From Lelliottia nimipressuralis (GTDB lineage: Bacteria; Pseudomonadota; Gammaproteobacteria; Enterobacterales; Enterobacteriaceae), in assembly GCF_004115925.1 (NCBI RefSeq), contig NZ_SDDX01000015.1, forward strand, positions 179,895-243,894: a stretch of 64,000 nt of DNA, in the 5' to 3' direction. The position numbers were made by a program, and so were the translations under genes. The notes beneath the pieces are model-generated. The model was not told the DNA's origin. It made no database searches and saw only the letters and a program-made list of their open reading frames with translations. Below, piece after piece: positions 8,494 through 18,538 of this stretch (positions are counted from its first letter, which is position 1; each line of letters starts with the position of its first letter).

Positions 8494-9780
8494 CTACTCA
8501 GCAGTCAACAAATTCGCAATCGTACGTACACCCAGACCGGTAGCGCCCGCAGACCACTGTTCCACGCCCGCTTTGCGGTAGGTGGCGGAGCAGTCGATGT
8601 GCAGCCAGCCTTCGTGATAGTTCTCAACGAAGTGGGACAGGAAGCCTGCCGCGGTGCTTGCGCCAGCCGGATACGCTGCGCTTGCGGTGTTGTTCAGCTC
8701 GGCAAAGTTAGACGGCAGCTGGCTGCGGTGGAATTCCGCCAGCGGCAGACGCCAGAAAGGTTCGTTTTCAGCGGCGGCACTCGCCAGCAGGCGTGCGGCC
8801 AGTTTGTCGTCGAAGCTGAACAGCGCGTGATAGTCATTACCCAGAGCGGTTTTCGCCGCCCCCGTCAGGGTCGCCATATCGATGATCAGCTCAGGTTTCT
8901 GCGCAGAGGCGTCAATCAGACCATCCGCCAGCACCAGACGGCCTTCGGCGTCGGTGTTCATCACTTCGACATTTTTACCGTTACGGTAGCGAATGATATC
9001 GCCCAGCTTGAACGCATTGCCGCTCACCATGTTGTCTGCACAGCACAGGTACAGTTTTACGCGCTTGTTCAGACCGCGGGTGATGGCGAACGCCAGTGCG
9101 CCGGTAATGGTTGCCGCGCCGCCCATGTCGGACTTCATTGAGTCCATAAACGCGCTCTGCTTCAGGCTGTAACCGCCGGTATCAAAGGTAATGCCTTTGC
9201 CGACCAGACACGCGTAAACCGGCGCTTCTTTGTCACCGGTCGGGTTGAAATCGAGAGCCAGCAGCACCGGTGGTCGCTCAGAGCCGCGCCCTACAGTGTG
9301 AATCCCCATGTAGTTTTGCTCGCGCAGATCTTCACCTTTGGTGATGCGATAAGACATTTTATCGCCTGCGACTTTACACAGCAGATCGACCGCGCGCTGC
9401 GCCAGCTGTTCAGGGCCCAGCTCTTCCGCCGGAGCGTTAATGGTGTCGCGTACCCAGTCGATGATGGTCAGACGGTTTTCCAGCTCTTTCTGCGCGGATT
9501 CGTCCAGGTTTGCCCACTCGACTTTACGGGTGCCTTTCGGGCCTTTGTAACCCGCCCAGAATGCCCAGCTGCGATCCGTGTCCCAGCCTTCTCCGGCCAG
9601 AGTGACATGCTTGATGCCCAGGCCGTCAATTTTACGCGCGGCGCGCTGGATCAGACCCAAATCGTCGGAATCATTCAGGTGCAGGGTGATGCCGTCATTG
9701 TTGATGCTGTAGGTGGCTTTGTCGCCCCAGCGTGCGTCAGCAGGCTGTGTAGAGAGCGTAATTTTCATCGCTTCGGTCAT
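8494..9780 (-). CDS. pepB: Peptidase B, M17 leucyl aminopeptidase family
   Basis: A 428-residue cytoplasmic aminopeptidase that removes N-terminal residues from small peptides, including Cys-Gly in glutathione recycling. The M17 signature [13 protein letters not shown], which supplies metal ligands, is present, along with [13 protein letters not shown] and [12 protein letters not shown], the blocks carrying the other metal ligands. The start [19 protein letters not shown] equals the E. coli start; an in-frame ATG seven codons upstream lacks a good ribosome site, while AAGGA precedes the chosen one. It is the last gene after iscX, separated by 68 bases that contain a hairpin. Confidence 0.97.
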   Translation of the reverse strand: MTEAMKITLSTQPADARWGDKATYSINNDGITLHLNDSDDLGLIQRAARKIDGLGIKHVTLAGEGWDTDRSWAFWAGYKGPKGTRKVEWANLDESAQKELENRLTIIDWVRDTINAPAEELGPEQLAQRAVDLLCKVAGDKMSYRITKGEDLREQNYMGIHTVGRGSERPPVLLALDFNPTGDKEAPVYACLVGKGITFDTGGYSLKQSAFMDSMKSDMGGAATITGALAFAITRGLNKRVKLYLCCADNMVSGNAFKLGDIIRYRNGKNVEVMNTDAEGRLVLADGLIDASAQKPELIIDMATLTGAAKTALGNDYHALFSFDDKLAARLLASAAAENEPFWRLPLAEFHRSQLPSNFAELNNTASAAYPAGASTAAGFLSHFVENYHEGWLHIDCSATYRKAGVEQWSAGATGLGVRTIANLLTAE

Positions 9781-9808
9781 TTTATTTTTCCTTATTCGCA
9801 ACGAGCAA

Positions 9809-9832
9809 ACGGGCCGCCAGAAGGCAGCCCGT
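9809..9832 (-). terminator. Hairpin between iscX and pepB (possible weak terminator or attenuator)
   Basis: On the minus strand ACGGGC pairs with GCCCGT around an inner GCC/GGC, followed by TTTGC. The T-run is short, so it may only partly stop isc operon transcription before pepB. Confidence 0.4.
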
Positions 9833-9848
9833 ATGATCTTTCTTTCTG

Positions 9849-10052
9849 TTAAACGTCTGCTTCATCTAACCAGACTAACAGAATCGCCTCCAGAATTTTT
9901 TCATTGGATGCGCTGGGATCATCGTCAAAATCTTCCAGATCGCAGATCCACTGATGCATATCGGTGAATCGTACGGTCTTCGGATCGAGATCCGGGTTGG
10001 CGTCGTACAGCGCCTCACCGATTTCGCGGCTGTCGGTCCACTTCAGTCCCAT
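9849..10052 (-). CDS. iscX: Fe-S assembly protein IscX
   Basis: A 67-residue acidic protein, the last member of the isc operon. It is near identical to E. coli IscX ([20 protein letters not shown], and DLEDFDDDP). It binds the cysteine desulfurase IscS and iron through its acidic surface and acts as a regulator or iron adaptor of cluster assembly. It follows fdx by 11 bases. Confidence 0.97.
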   Translation of the reverse strand: MGLKWTDSREIGEALYDANPDLDPKTVRFTDMHQWICDLEDFDDDPSASNEKILEAILLVWLDEADV

Positions 10053-10063
10053 ACTACCCCCTG

Positions 10064-10399
10064 TTAATGCTCACGCGCATGGTTGATAGTGTAACGCGGG
10101 ATTTCGACCACCAGGTCTTCATCGGTGACGCGCGCCTGGCAGCTTAAACGGCTGTCTGGCTCCAGACCCCATGCTTTATCCAGCATGTCGTCTTCGTCTT
10201 CGGTGCTTTCCGCGAGGGAGTCAAAACCTTCACGCACGATGCAGTGGCAGGTGGTGCAGGCACAGGATTTTTCACAGGCGTGTTCCACTTCGATACCGTT
10301 GCGCAGGGCAACGTCGAGGATGGTTTCGCCGGTCTCAGCTTCCAGAACTGCGCCATCCGGACAGAGGTCCGCATGAGGCAGAAAAACAATCTTTGGCAT
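10064..10399 (-). CDS. fdx: Isc system [2Fe-2S] ferredoxin
   Basis: A 111-residue adrenodoxin-type ferredoxin that gives electrons during cluster assembly on IscU. The cluster cysteines are visible as [10 protein letters not shown] plus a distal Cys in RLSCQA. The ATG lies one base beyond the hscA stop, so the two are tightly coupled. Confidence 0.97.
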   Translation of the reverse strand: MPKIVFLPHADLCPDGAVLEAETGETILDVALRNGIEVEHACEKSCACTTCHCIVREGFDSLAESTEDEDDMLDKAWGLEPDSRLSCQARVTDEDLVVEIPRYTINHAREH

Positions 10400-10400
10400 A

Positions 10401-12251
10401 TTAAACCTCGTCCACGGACTGGCCTTTCAGCGCGACACGGACAGACTGGTCCATGCGGCGAGCGGCGAAATCCTGGGTTTGTTTATCAACGTTTTTAATC
10501 GCTTGTTCTATTGCGTCAGCGTCATCGCCAACCGCCACTGCGCGTAGCTGCGCAACGGCGTCGTCAATGGCCTGGCGCTCTGCGGCACTTAACAGCGCGG
10601 CATCGGCAGTGAGTGCGCCTTCCAGACTTTCCAGCACGCGCGCGGCTTCCACTTTCTGTTCCGCCAGCATACGTGCCTTCACATCCTGTTCGGCATAGCT
10701 CATTGAATCCTGAATCATGGAGGCGATTTCGCCGTCGGTCAGACCGTAAGACGGTTTCACCTGGATGGATGACTCCACGCCGGTCGATTTTTCCATCGCC
10801 GTGACGCTGAGCAGACCATCGGCATCCACCTGGAAGGTGACGCGGATATGCGCCCCGCCTGCTGGCAGCGCAGGAATACCGCGCAGCGCGAAGCGCGCCA
10901 GCGAACGGCAATCCTGGACCAGCTCGCGCTCGCCCTGCATTACGTGGATAGACATCGCAGTCTGGCCATCTTTGAAAGTGGTGAACTCCTGCGCGCGCGC
11001 CACCGGAATGGTGGTGTTACGGGGGATCACTTTCTCGACCAGGCCGCCCATGGTTTCCAGCCCCAGAGAGAGCGGAATCACATCGAGCAGCAGCATTTCG
11101 CTGTCCGGCTTGTTACCGACCAGAATATCCGCCTGAATCGCGGCCCCAATCGCCACCACTTTATCCGGGTCGATGGAGGTGAGCGGCGTGCGGCCAAAGA
11201 ATTCACCCACGCGTTCACGTACCAGCGGTACGCGCGTTGAGCCGCCGACCATCACCACTTCCAGCACTTCGCTCGCGTCGACGTTGGCGTCTTTCAGCGC
11301 GCGACGGCAGGCCAGCAGCGTGCGTTTTACGAGCGCAGCAATCAGTTCGTTGAACTGCTCGCGGGTGATTTTGCCGCGCCAGCCCGCCACGTCAACGGTG
11401 ACTGACTGGGCATCGCTAAGCGCAATTTTGGCGTCGATAGCGGCATCCAGCAGTTCGCGCTGAACGCGCACGTCGCTGCGATCGGGAATACCCGCCTGCT
11501 CGCGAATGTAATCCGCCAGCAGGTGGTCGAAGTCATCGCCGCCGAGGGCTGAGTCGCCGCCGGTTGCCAGCACTTCAAATACGCCACGGCTGAGGCGCAG
11601 AATGGAGATATCAAAGGTGCCGCCGCCGAGATCGTAAACGGCAATCACCCCTTCCTGGCCGGAATCGAGACCGTAAGCAATCGCCGCAGCGGTCGGTTCG
11701 TTGAGCAAGCGCAGCACATGCAGGCCCGCCAGACGCGCAGCGTCTTTCGTGCCCTGACGCTGTGCGTCGTCGAAATAGGCTGGAACGGTGATAACAACGC
11801 CATCCAGTTCGCCTTCGAGCGTCGCGGTCGCGCGCGCCGCGAGCGCTTTGAGAATATCGGCAGAGACGCGAACCGGGTTGAGCAACCCGGCGTCGGTGGC
11901 AATCATCGGCAGGCCGTTAACACTGGCCTGCAGCTGATACGGCAGATGCGGGTAACGCGTTTGAATATCGGCCAGCGAGCGGCCCATCATCCGTTTTACC
12001 GAGCTGATGGTATTGGCCGGATCTTTCGCGGCATTGGCGCGCGCGTCATATCCCACCGAATGGCCCTGCTGCTGGTAGTAAACGACAGAGGGCAGCAGAT
12101 GACGCCCTTCGGCGTCTGCCAGCGTTTCTGCCTGGCCGCTGCGTACGGTCGCTACGAGGGAATTGGTGGTGCCTAAATCAATGCCCACCGCCAGACGACG
12201 CTGGTGCGGTGCGGCGCTCAGACCAGGCTCACTAATTTGTAATAAGGCCAT
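10401..12251 (-). CDS. hscA: Hsp70-type chaperone HscA
   Basis: A 616-residue specialised DnaK relative that releases Fe-S clusters from IscU, recognising the LPPVK motif of that protein. The N-terminal ATPase domain (about 1-385) shows [13 protein letters not shown] and [11 protein letters not shown]; the substrate-binding domain follows, with a helical lid to the C-terminus. It works with the J-protein HscB, encoded 15 bases upstream. Length equals E. coli HscA. Confidence 0.97.
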   Translation of the reverse strand: MALLQISEPGLSAAPHQRRLAVGIDLGTTNSLVATVRSGQAETLADAEGRHLLPSVVYYQQQGHSVGYDARANAAKDPANTISSVKRMMGRSLADIQTRYPHLPYQLQASVNGLPMIATDAGLLNPVRVSADILKALAARATATLEGELDGVVITVPAYFDDAQRQGTKDAARLAGLHVLRLLNEPTAAAIAYGLDSGQEGVIAVYDLGGGTFDISILRLSRGVFEVLATGGDSALGGDDFDHLLADYIREQAGIPDRSDVRVQRELLDAAIDAKIALSDAQSVTVDVAGWRGKITREQFNELIAALVKRTLLACRRALKDANVDASEVLEVVMVGGSTRVPLVRERVGEFFGRTPLTSIDPDKVVAIGAAIQADILVGNKPDSEMLLLDVIPLSLGLETMGGLVEKVIPRNTTIPVARAQEFTTFKDGQTAMSIHVMQGERELVQDCRSLARFALRGIPALPAGGAHIRVTFQVDADGLLSVTAMEKSTGVESSIQVKPSYGLTDGEIASMIQDSMSYAEQDVKARMLAEQKVEAARVLESLEGALTADAALLSAAERQAIDDAVAQLRAVAVGDDADAIEQAIKNVDKQTQDFAARRMDQSVRVALKGQSVDEV

Positions 12252-12266
12252 GTTAAGCTTCCAAAA

Positions 12267-12782
12267 TCAGAAATCGAGCAGCTTTTCTTCGAGTTGTTCA
12301 GCACTGCTTCGCAGTTTATCGAGAAAACGCAGCTTGCGTACAGTATCTGCCGCCACGTCCCACGTCTCGTTATTCAGTTGTTCAACCATCTGCTGATGGC
12401 GGGTATCGAACATCGCTTTCACCCGTTTGATGAAGCTTTCAAGACGCACTTCGTCTTTCGCCTGTTCGATCTCATCCAGCTCTTCGCGAAGCTCCAGCTG
12501 TTCCATCAGGAAAGCGGTGTCGCGTACAGTGTGTTGTTCACTTGCCAGATCAAAACCGTGCAGCGAGAGCAGATATTCCGCACGCGCTAAAGGGCTGCGC
12601 AGCGTTTGCCACGCCTGATTAATGGTGGCTGACTGCGAAACGGCAGCCAGTTGCTCCGCCTGAGACCCGCTGGCAAATTTATCAGGATGGAATTGACGTT
12701 GCAGATCCTGAAAACGAACCGTCAGGGCCTGGATATCGATCGGGTACTGGGCGGGCAACCCGAAGAGGGTGAAGTAATCCAT
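12267..12782 (-). CDS. hscB: J-type co-chaperone HscB
   Basis: A 171-residue protein that delivers IscU to HscA and stimulates its ATPase. The N-terminal J domain has the invariant HPD at residues 32-34 ([11 protein letters not shown]); the C-terminal three-helix domain binds IscU. Together with hscA and fdx it forms the distal part of the isc operon; an ERIC element separates it from iscA, so its expression may differ from that of iscRSUA. Confidence 0.97.
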   Translation of the reverse strand: MDYFTLFGLPAQYPIDIQALTVRFQDLQRQFHPDKFASGSQAEQLAAVSQSATINQAWQTLRSPLARAEYLLSLHGFDLASEQHTVRDTAFLMEQLELREELDEIEQAKDEVRLESFIKRVKAMFDTRHQQMVEQLNNETWDVAADTVRKLRFLDKLRSSAEQLEEKLLDF

Positions 12783-12840
12783 AACAATCTCAGGGTTAGC
12801 CAGTTAGAACAAACCCCACACGCAGCCAGGCCACGGTGGG

Positions 12841-12968
12841 GTTATACCTTCTTACTTCGCGTTGCAGATGCGTTGCCTGCGCTCGCTCACTCCGGTCACT
12901 TACTTAAGTAAGCTCCCGGAGATTCACTCGCTCGCCGCCTTTCTGCAACACGAATTAATCGGTATAAC
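12841..12968. repeat. Complete ERIC element (IRU) inside the isc operon
   Basis: The 128-base repeat is bounded by GTTATACC and its complement GGTATAAC. It carries the recognisable ERIC core: CGCTCACTCCGGTCACTTACTT next to AAGTAAGCTCCCGGAGATTCAC, separated from it at the TTAAGTAA centre, with TGCAGATGCGTTGCCTGCG and CCGCCTTTCTGCAAC arms. ERIC elements are mobile, non-coding and usually about 127 bases. This one fills most of the 198-base gap between hscB and iscA and will be transcribed as a large hairpin in the isc mRNA. Confidence 0.92.
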
Positions 12969-12980
12969 AGCGGAACGCAG

Positions 12981-13304
12981 TTAAACGTGGAAGCTTTCGC
13001 CGCAACCGCACTCGTCTTTTACGTTCGGGTTAGTGAATTTAAACCCTTCGTTCAGGCCTTCTTTAACGAAGTCCAGCTGAGTGCCGTTGAGGAATTGCAG
13101 GCTCTTGCCATCGACTACTACCTTCACGCCTTTGTCTTCAAACACGGTGTCATCAGTCGCCGGTGCGTCAACAAATTCCAGTACATAAGCCATCCCGGAA
13201 CAGCCGGAGGTACGTACGCCCAGTCGCAGGCCAAAGCCTTTACCACGGTTCGCCAGAAAGGCGCTTACTCGCGCGGCAGCGCTGTCGCTAAGGGTAATCG
13301 ACAT
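12981..13304 (-). CDS. iscA: A-type Fe-S carrier IscA
   Basis: A 107-residue carrier that accepts clusters and passes them to apo-targets, especially [4Fe-4S] enzymes. The three conserved cysteines are Cys35 (TSGCSGMAY) and the C-terminal pair CGCGESF. It follows iscU by 19 bases. Length equals E. coli IscA. Confidence 0.97.
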   Translation of the reverse strand: MSITLSDSAAARVSAFLANRGKGFGLRLGVRTSGCSGMAYVLEFVDAPATDDTVFEDKGVKVVVDGKSLQFLNGTQLDFVKEGLNEGFKFTNPNVKDECGCGESFHV

Positions 13305-13323
13305 AACAAAACCTCAACTCTTC

Positions 13324-13710
13324 TTATTTCGCTTCACGTTTGCTTTTGTAATCCGCAATAGCGGCTTTGATCGCGTCTTCTGCCAGAATAGAGCAGTGAA
13401 TTTTCACCGGTGGCAGTTCGAGTTCGTCAGCAATATCGGTATTTTTAATTGCCTGTGCTTCGTCCAGAGACTTGCCCTTCACCCACTCGGTGACCAGGGA
13501 GCTGGAAGCGATAGCAGAACCGCAACCGTAAGTCTTGAAACGCGCGTCTTCAATGATACCTTCATTGTTGACTTTAATCTGCAACTTCATCACGTCGCCA
13601 CACGCTGGCGCGCCGACCATGCCGCTACCAACGCTTTCGTCGCTGTTGTCGAAAGAGCCAACGTTGCGTGGGTTCTCGTAATGATCAATAACTTTTTCGC
13701 TGTAAGCCAT
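13324..13710 (-). CDS. iscU: Fe-S cluster scaffold IscU
   Basis: A 128-residue scaffold on which IscS sulfur and iron form a [2Fe-2S] cluster. Ligand cysteines appear in GAPACGDVM, YGCGSAIASS and IHCSILAED; LPPVK just before the last one is the HscA recognition motif. The start MAYSEKVIDHYENPRNVG equals E. coli and has AAGGAG upstream; a further-upstream ATG in the same frame is not used. Confidence 0.98.
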   Translation of the reverse strand: MAYSEKVIDHYENPRNVGSFDNSDESVGSGMVGAPACGDVMKLQIKVNNEGIIEDARFKTYGCGSAIASSSLVTEWVKGKSLDEAQAIKNTDIADELELPPVKIHCSILAEDAIKAAIADYKSKREAK

Positions 13711-13732
13711 GTTGAATTCTCCTTCGTACCGA

Positions 13733-14947
13733 TTAGTGATGTGACCATTCAATGCTGTTCAGATCCACGCCCTGTTTGAACATTTCCCACAGTGGAGAAA
13801 GGTCACGCAGACGGCCAATGGAGTTACGAACCAGCTTGATGGTGTAGTCAATCTCTTCTTCGGTAGTGAAGCGACCTAAAGAGAAACGGATAGAACTGTG
13901 TGCCAGCTCGTCGGTCATGCCCAGTGCACGCAGCACGTAGGATGGCTCGAGGCTTGCAGAAGTACAGGCAGAACCGGAAGAGACCGCGAGGTCTTTCAGC
14001 GCCATAATCAGCGATTCGCCTTCAACATAGTTGAAGCTGACGTTGAGAATGTTCGGAGCGCCCTGCTCGAGATCGCCGTTCAGATAGACTTCTTCCATAT
14101 CTTTCACGCCGTCCCACAGACGGTTACGCAGCGTGCGCAGGCGCGCCATCTCGCTTTCCATCTCTTCTTTCGCGATACGGTAGGCTTCGCCCATGCCCAC
14201 GATCTGGTGAACAGGCAGAGTTCCTGAACGCATGCCGCGCTCATGACCGCCGCCGTGCAACTGTGCTTCGATGCGAATACGTGGTTTACGACGAACGTAC
14301 AGCGCGCCGATACCTTTCGGACCATAAATTTTGTGGCCGGAGAAGGACATCAGGTCCACTTTCAGCTGGCTCAGATCGATAGGCAGTTTGCCCACGCTCT
14401 GGGTCGCGTCAACGTGATAGATGATGCCGCGCGCACGGCAGAGTTCGCCGATAGTCGCGATATCCTGAACCACGCCGATTTCGTTGTTAACATGCATGAT
14501 GGACACCAGAATGGTGTCGTCACGCATGGCCGCTTCGAGCTCTTTCAGGTCGATAATACCGTTGCTCTGAGGGGCGAGATAGGTGACGTCAAAACCTTCA
14601 CGCTCAAGCTGGCGACAGGTGTCCAGCACGGCTTTGTGTTCGGTTTTGCTGGTGATAATGTGCTTGCCTTTTTTCTGATAGAAGTTGGCAGCGCCTTTGA
14701 TCGCCAGGTTGTCGGATTCGGTTGCACCGGAGGTGAAAACAATTTCACGCGGGTCGGCGCCAACCAGCTCAGCAATCTGATTACGGGCGATATCAACCGC
14801 CTCTTCAGCATGCCAGCCAAAACGGTGAGAACGGGAAGCTGGGTTACCAAAGTTTCCGTCCAGGGTCAGACACTGCATCATTTTCTCGGCAACACGCGGG
14901 TCCACCGGCGTGGTTGCGGAGTAATCGAGATAGATCGGTAATTTCAT
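13733..14947 (-). CDS. iscS: Cysteine desulfurase IscS
   Basis: A 404-residue PLP enzyme that takes sulfur from cysteine for Fe-S clusters, tRNA thiolation and other pathways. The PLP lysine lies in [12 protein letters not shown] and the mobile active-site cysteine in [19 protein letters not shown]. The start [19 protein letters not shown] equals the E. coli start. It lies 119 bases after iscR; in E. coli this leader is where the RNA RyhB acts. Confidence 0.98.
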   Translation of the reverse strand: MKLPIYLDYSATTPVDPRVAEKMMQCLTLDGNFGNPASRSHRFGWHAEEAVDIARNQIAELVGADPREIVFTSGATESDNLAIKGAANFYQKKGKHIITSKTEHKAVLDTCRQLEREGFDVTYLAPQSNGIIDLKELEAAMRDDTILVSIMHVNNEIGVVQDIATIGELCRARGIIYHVDATQSVGKLPIDLSQLKVDLMSFSGHKIYGPKGIGALYVRRKPRIRIEAQLHGGGHERGMRSGTLPVHQIVGMGEAYRIAKEEMESEMARLRTLRNRLWDGVKDMEEVYLNGDLEQGAPNILNVSFNYVEGESLIMALKDLAVSSGSACTSASLEPSYVLRALGMTDELAHSSIRFSLGRFTTEEEIDYTIKLVRNSIGRLRDLSPLWEMFKQGVDLNSIEWSHH

Positions 14948-15066
14948 TGCTCTATAAACTCCGTACATCGCTTCAATGCAAGGAATCAGGCTAACCGGCT
15001 GGATGTACGGCCGAGTACACGGGGCAACGGGTGCCCCGGCCTGATTCGAAAAATCTTATCGTTTTT

Positions 15067-15558
15067 TTACGCGCGCAGTTTAACGTCGATTGCGTCTTGC
15101 GCGCGGGTGCTGCGTTGGTTTTCGTGATTATGCTGGCGGCCAGACACTTCCATAACTTCCTGGTTATTAACCAGTTCACCGAGGGTGATGTTATTCAGAA
15201 AGCCGGTCAGACGGTCGCTCAGATCGCGCCACAGCGCATGGGTCAGGCATTTATCGCCGCCCTGACAGCCGCCTTTGCCCTGGCAACGGGTCGCATCAAC
15301 AGACTCATCAACAGCACTAATGACTTCGCCAACTGCAATACTGCCCGCGTCTTTACCCAGCAGATATCCGCCGCCTGGGCCGCGAACGCTGGAAACCAGT
15401 CCATTTTTACGCAATCTGGAGAACAGCTGTTCCAGATAAGAGAGGGAAATACCCTGACGTTCAGAAATATCAGCCAACGGAACCGGGCCCGATTCAGAGT
15501 TGAGCGCAACGTCCAGCATCGCGGTCACAGCATAACGCCCTTTAGATGTCAGTCTCAT
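15067..15558 (-). CDS. iscR: Fe-S sensing regulator IscR
   Basis: A 163-residue Rrf2-family repressor/activator. The N-terminal winged helix recognises DNA; a [2Fe-2S] cluster is bound by three cysteines and a histidine in [19 protein letters not shown]. With its cluster it represses its own operon at type 1 sites, which are visible at 15640-15693. It is the first gene of the isc operon. Confidence 0.98.
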   Translation of the reverse strand: MRLTSKGRYAVTAMLDVALNSESGPVPLADISERQGISLSYLEQLFSRLRKNGLVSSVRGPGGGYLLGKDAGSIAVGEVISAVDESVDATRCQGKGGCQGGDKCLTHALWRDLSDRLTGFLNNITLGELVNNQEVMEVSGRQHNHENQRSTRAQDAIDVKLRA

Positions 15559-15633
15559 GTCTTACTTAACCTCAAACTCGCCCCTGCCCGGGGTTTTTTA
15601 TTGTAAAATGGGGGGTATTGCATAGCAGGGCCA

Positions 15634-15662
15634 AGTCTGACATTCCCGACTAAATTGGTCAA
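15634..15662 (-). promoter_or_regulatory. iscR promoter (-35 TTGACC, extended -10 CAGACT)
   Basis: On the minus strand TTGACC is followed after 17 bases by CAGACT, with TGT directly before the -10 (extended -10). Transcription should start near 15627, giving a leader of about 70 bases. The layout is the same as in E. coli. Confidence 0.8.
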
Positions 15663-15667
15663 CTATT
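15640..15667. promoter_or_regulatory. IscR type 1 site overlapping the iscR -35
   Basis: The minus-strand sequence ATAGTTGACCAATTTAGTC fits the type 1 IscR motif (TTGAC-N5/6-GTC core) and covers the -35 box, consistent with autorepression. Confidence 0.65.
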
Positions 15668-15693
15668 TACTTGACTGTTTTAGTCAAGTATTT
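15665..15693. promoter_or_regulatory. IscR type 1 site upstream of the iscR promoter
   Basis: ACTTGACT and AGTCAAGT form a perfect 8-base inverted repeat around GTTTT, flanked by A/T bases. This is a strong match to the type 1 IscR consensus. Confidence 0.75.
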
Positions 15694-15715
15694 AGCCTTA
15701 TGTGCGCTCTAAGCC

Positions 15716-15784
15716 TTGTCGGGTGGCGCTTTGCTCACCCGACTGACCAGAACGTCGGCCCGCTCAAGCGAAGCGCAGCCGGGC
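15716..15784. repeat. REP/BIME repeat pair between iscR and trmJ
   Basis: Two imperfect palindromes, GTCGGGTGGCGC...CACCCGAC and GGCCCGCTCAAGCG...GCAGCCGGGC, lie in tandem between the isc promoter region and the trmJ stop. Confidence 0.7.
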
Positions 15785-15793
15785 AATCAGGCG

Positions 15794-16531
15794 TTACTGT
15801 TGCTTATTCTTCTGCTCAATAATCGACGCCAGCATCCCGCGCAGAATGTTCAGCTCCTGCGTTTCCGGGCGGGCGCGGGTAAACAGACGGCGCAGCTTGT
15901 TCATCACCTGGCCTGGATGCGACGCGCGAATAAAGCCCGTCGTCAGCAGCGTTTGCTCAAGATGTTCGTAGAAACGCTCTAAATCGTCCACCAGCGGATA
16001 CGCGGCGTCTTCTTCCTGCTCCGGGGTGACGCCTTTTTCCTGGGTCGCCAGCCACGCCATACGCACTTCGTAGGCAATAACCTGCACCGCCATCGCCAGG
16101 TTCAGAGAGCTGTATTCCGGGTTCGCGGCAATCGCCACGTGGTAATGACACTTCTGCAGCTCGTCGTTGGTCAGGCCAACGCGTTCACGGCCAAACACCA
16201 GTGCGATCGGCGCCTGCTGGGCTTCAGCAACGCTTTTCAGGCCGCATTCGCGCGGATCGAGCATCGGCCACGGCAGCGTACGTGAACGTGCGCTGGTGCC
16301 AACGACCAGGCTACAGCCCGCCAACGCTTCATCAAGGGTATCGACGATCTGAGCATTGCCGATCACGTCGCTCGCCCCTGCAGCCAGTGCAATGGCCTGC
16401 GAGTCGGGTTTAACCAGCGGATTGACCAGCCACAGATTGGTTAACCCCATGGTTTTCATAGCGCGGGCGACAGAGCCCATATTGCCGGTGTGCGATGTTT
16501 CGACCAGTACGATTCGGATGTTTTGCAGCAT
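15794..16531 (-). CDS. trmJ: tRNA (cytidine/uridine-32-2'-O)-methyltransferase TrmJ
   Basis: A 245-residue SPOUT methyltransferase that 2'-O-methylates position 32 of the tRNA anticodon loop using S-adenosylmethionine. The knotted SPOUT core shows [33 protein letters not shown] and [15 protein letters not shown], the three classic motifs. It works as a dimer. It reads away from suhB, with its promoter in the shared 137-base gap. Confidence 0.96.
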   Translation of the reverse strand: MLQNIRIVLVETSHTGNMGSVARAMKTMGLTNLWLVNPLVKPDSQAIALAAGASDVIGNAQIVDTLDEALAGCSLVVGTSARSRTLPWPMLDPRECGLKSVAEAQQAPIALVFGRERVGLTNDELQKCHYHVAIAANPEYSSLNLAMAVQVIAYEVRMAWLATQEKGVTPEQEEDAAYPLVDDLERFYEHLEQTLLTTGFIRASHPGQVMNKLRRLFTRARPETQELNILRGMLASIIEQKNKQQ

Positions 16532-16589
16532 AATTAGTTTTGTCTGAAGCCAGTGTCTGAAGAATATTCGGCCATATTATCATAAACGA

Positions 16590-16618
16590 GAGACATGATC
16601 CGAACTCGCTGCTATACT
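16590..16618 (+). promoter_or_regulatory. Probable suhB promoter
   Basis: GAGACA and TATACT are separated by 17 bases, with the -10 ending 50 bases before the suhB ATG. The -35 matches the consensus at four of six positions. Confidence 0.5.
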
Positions 16619-16668
16619 CTGGGCCGTTTTCGTTTCCCCTGTTCTTTAACATCCAGTGAGAGTAACCG

Positions 16669-17475
16669 ATGCAACATCCTATGTTGACCATCGCCGTGCG
16701 CGCAGCGCGCAAGGCGGGTAATGTAATTGCCAAACACTACGAAACTCCAGATTCTGTAGAAACCAGCCAGAAAGGCAGCAATGACTTTGTGACTAACGTC
16801 GATAAAGCCGCAGAAGCGATTATTATCGAAACCATTCGCAAATCTTACCCGCAGCACACCATCATCACCGAAGAAAGCGGTGAACACGCAGGCGAAGATC
16901 AGGATGTTCAATGGGTAATCGATCCACTGGATGGCACCACCAACTTCGTTAAACGCCTTCCTCATTTTTCTGTTTCTATCGCTGTACGCATCAAAGGCCG
17001 TACTGAAGTGGCCGTTGTTTACGATCCAATGCGTAACGAACTGTTCACGGCTACCCGTGGTCAGGGCGCACAGCTGAACGGCTACCGTCTGCGCGGCAGC
17101 AACTCTCGCGATCTGGATGGCACAATTCTGGCGACCGGTTTCCCGTTCAAGGCGAAACAGCACGCTCAGACCTACATGAAAATCCTCGGCAAGCTCTACA
17201 CCGAATGCGCGGATTTCCGTCGCACCGGTTCTGCTGCGCTGGATCTGGCCTACGTTGCCGCTGGCCGCGTTGATGGTTATTTCGAAATCGCGCTGAAGCC
17301 GTGGGATTTTGCTGCAGGCGAGCTGATTGCCCGTGAAGCAGGCGCACTGGTATGCGATTTCACCGGCGGTCACAACTACATGCTGAGCGGTAACATCGTG
17401 GCCGGTAACCCGCGTGTGGTGAAAGCTATGCTGGCAAACATGCGTGACGAACTGAGTGAAGCGCTGAAGCGTTAA
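16669..17475 (+). CDS. suhB: Inositol monophosphatase / rRNA antitermination factor SuhB
   Basis: A 268-residue Mg-dependent phosphatase of the IMPase family. The metal sites are VIDPLDGTTNFV and the C-terminal LKPWDFAAGELI; TGSAALDLAYVAAGRVDGYFE is also typical. In E. coli the protein joins the NusA-containing antitermination complex on rRNA operons, and that role rather than phosphatase activity explains its phenotypes. SD-like GAGAG precedes the ATG. Confidence 0.97.
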   Translation: MQHPMLTIAVRAARKAGNVIAKHYETPDSVETSQKGSNDFVTNVDKAAEAIIIETIRKSYPQHTIITEESGEHAGEDQDVQWVIDPLDGTTNFVKRLPHFSVSIAVRIKGRTEVAVVYDPMRNELFTATRGQGAQLNGYRLRGSNSRDLDGTILATGFPFKAKQHAQTYMKILGKLYTECADFRRTGSAALDLAYVAAGRVDGYFEIALKPWDFAAGELIAREAGALVCDFTGGHNYMLSGNIVAGNPRVVKAMLANMRDELSEALKR

Positions 17476-17486
17476 TTCCGTCTGTT

Positions 17487-17550
17487 GTGCCCGGTGGCAC
17501 TGTACTTCCCGGGCCTACGATCCTGTAGGCCGGATAAGTGCAGTGCCATC
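17487..17550. repeat. REP-type repeat after suhB
   Basis: Paired arms GTGCCCGGTGGCACTG / CAGTGCC and GGGCCTACGATCCTGTAGGCC lie between the convergent ends of suhB and the NicO gene. Confidence 0.7.
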
Positions 17551-17557
17551 GTTCGTT

Positions 17558-18538
17558 TTAGAACGGCCGCAACCCCCGCCCTACCGGCACCGCACTGATC
17601 CACATCGTCACCGCCGCCACCAGTAAAATCACCCCGCCCGCTAACGCCAGCGTCGTCCAGCCAACCTGCCGCCACAGTACCGGCGTTGTGTTGCCGCTCA
17701 GTTTGACCGCCAACTGGCGAAAACTGTGGACCAACAATGCCAGCGAGGTAATCGTGAGCGACGTCCCCGCCGCCATCGCCAGCGCGGAGACCACGCCCCA
17801 GCTAAATACACCAATCACCTTACTGAACAGCAGCACCATGATCGCCCCGGAACAGGGCCGCATTCCCATCGACAGAATAATCATCAGCCGCGCGCGCCAG
17901 TCATCTGTGCCCTGTAACTGCTCCTGCGTCGGCAGATGTTGATGCCCGCAGCCGCAGTGTGCGTCGTGAACATGATGCGCCGTGAAGGCTTTAAACGTTG
18001 GTTTTCGAAGTAATGCCCGCAGTTTTTTGATCGCCCGCCAGCAGAGCAGCACCCCCAGCACGCCCACCAGCGCATAACTGCCCTTCTCCAGCCAGAAGCT
18101 GCTCATGTGCAGCTGTCGGGCAGGCAGTTGCAGCACCGTCAGCACCACGATCACCAGCGCAATCGCCACCAGCCCCTGCAACAACGAAGAGGCGAGCGTT
18201 AAGCCGATACTGGATTTGAGCTTTGAAGGGTGAGTCGCAAGCCAGGTGGTGATGACGATCTTCCCGTGCCCTGGCCCCAGGGCATGCAGCACGCCGTACA
18301 AAAAGCTGAAGATCAGCAGCGAGCCGCCCGCTTTGGTCGGGTTTTCCGCCACGGCCTTGAGCAGCCCGCTCATTTGCTGATTCACGTCGCGCTGCCAGAG
18401 GATGCTTTTCATCATCACCTGCGGCCACGCCTGCCAGAGCCATAACGCCCCGATGGCCGCTAAGATCAGAAACAGTGCCAGCGGCCACAGGTGCAGCCAG
18501 CGGCGTTTTTTGCTGAGTGAAGTGGAGATCACTGACAT
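17558..18538 (-). CDS. NicO-family nickel/cobalt efflux-type transporter
   Basis: A 326-residue inner-membrane protein with an N-terminal anchor (about residues 15-36) and about six more hydrophobic segments. The family motif HALGPGHGK is at residues 85-93. A cytoplasmic or periplasmic loop at 188-201 is rich in metal ligands (HHVHDAHCGCGHQH). The NicO family includes the nickel/cobalt exporter RcnA. The gene overlaps the end of the DUF1007 gene by 10 bases, so they are one operon. The pair occupies the position of yfhR in E. coli (between suhB and csiE). The metal and direction of transport are inferred from family, not shown. Confidence 0.8.
   Translation of the reverse strand: MSVISTSLSKKRRWLHLWPLALFLILAAIGALWLWQAWPQVMMKSILWQRDVNQQMSGLLKAVAENPTKAGGSLLIFSFLYGVLHALGPGHGKIVITTWLATHPSKLKSSIGLTLASSLLQGLVAIALVIVVLTVLQLPARQLHMSSFWLEKGSYALVGVLGVLLCWRAIKKLRALLRKPTFKAFTAHHVHDAHCGCGHQHLPTQEQLQGTDDWRARLMIILSMGMRPCSGAIMVLLFSKVIGVFSWGVVSALAMAAGTSLTITSLALLVHSFRQLAVKLSGNTTPVLWRQVGWTTLALAGGVILLVAAVTMWISAVPVGRGLRPF

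Noticed and set aside
12841..12968. Possible insertion sequence or attenuator between iscA and hscB
   Set aside because: The ends and core match ERIC; it codes for nothing and is not an IS.
15575..15600. CCCC-GGGG hairpin with T-run on the plus strand in the iscR leader
   Set aside because: The stem has only four or so pairs and no plus-strand gene ends there; it is part of the conserved iscR leader.
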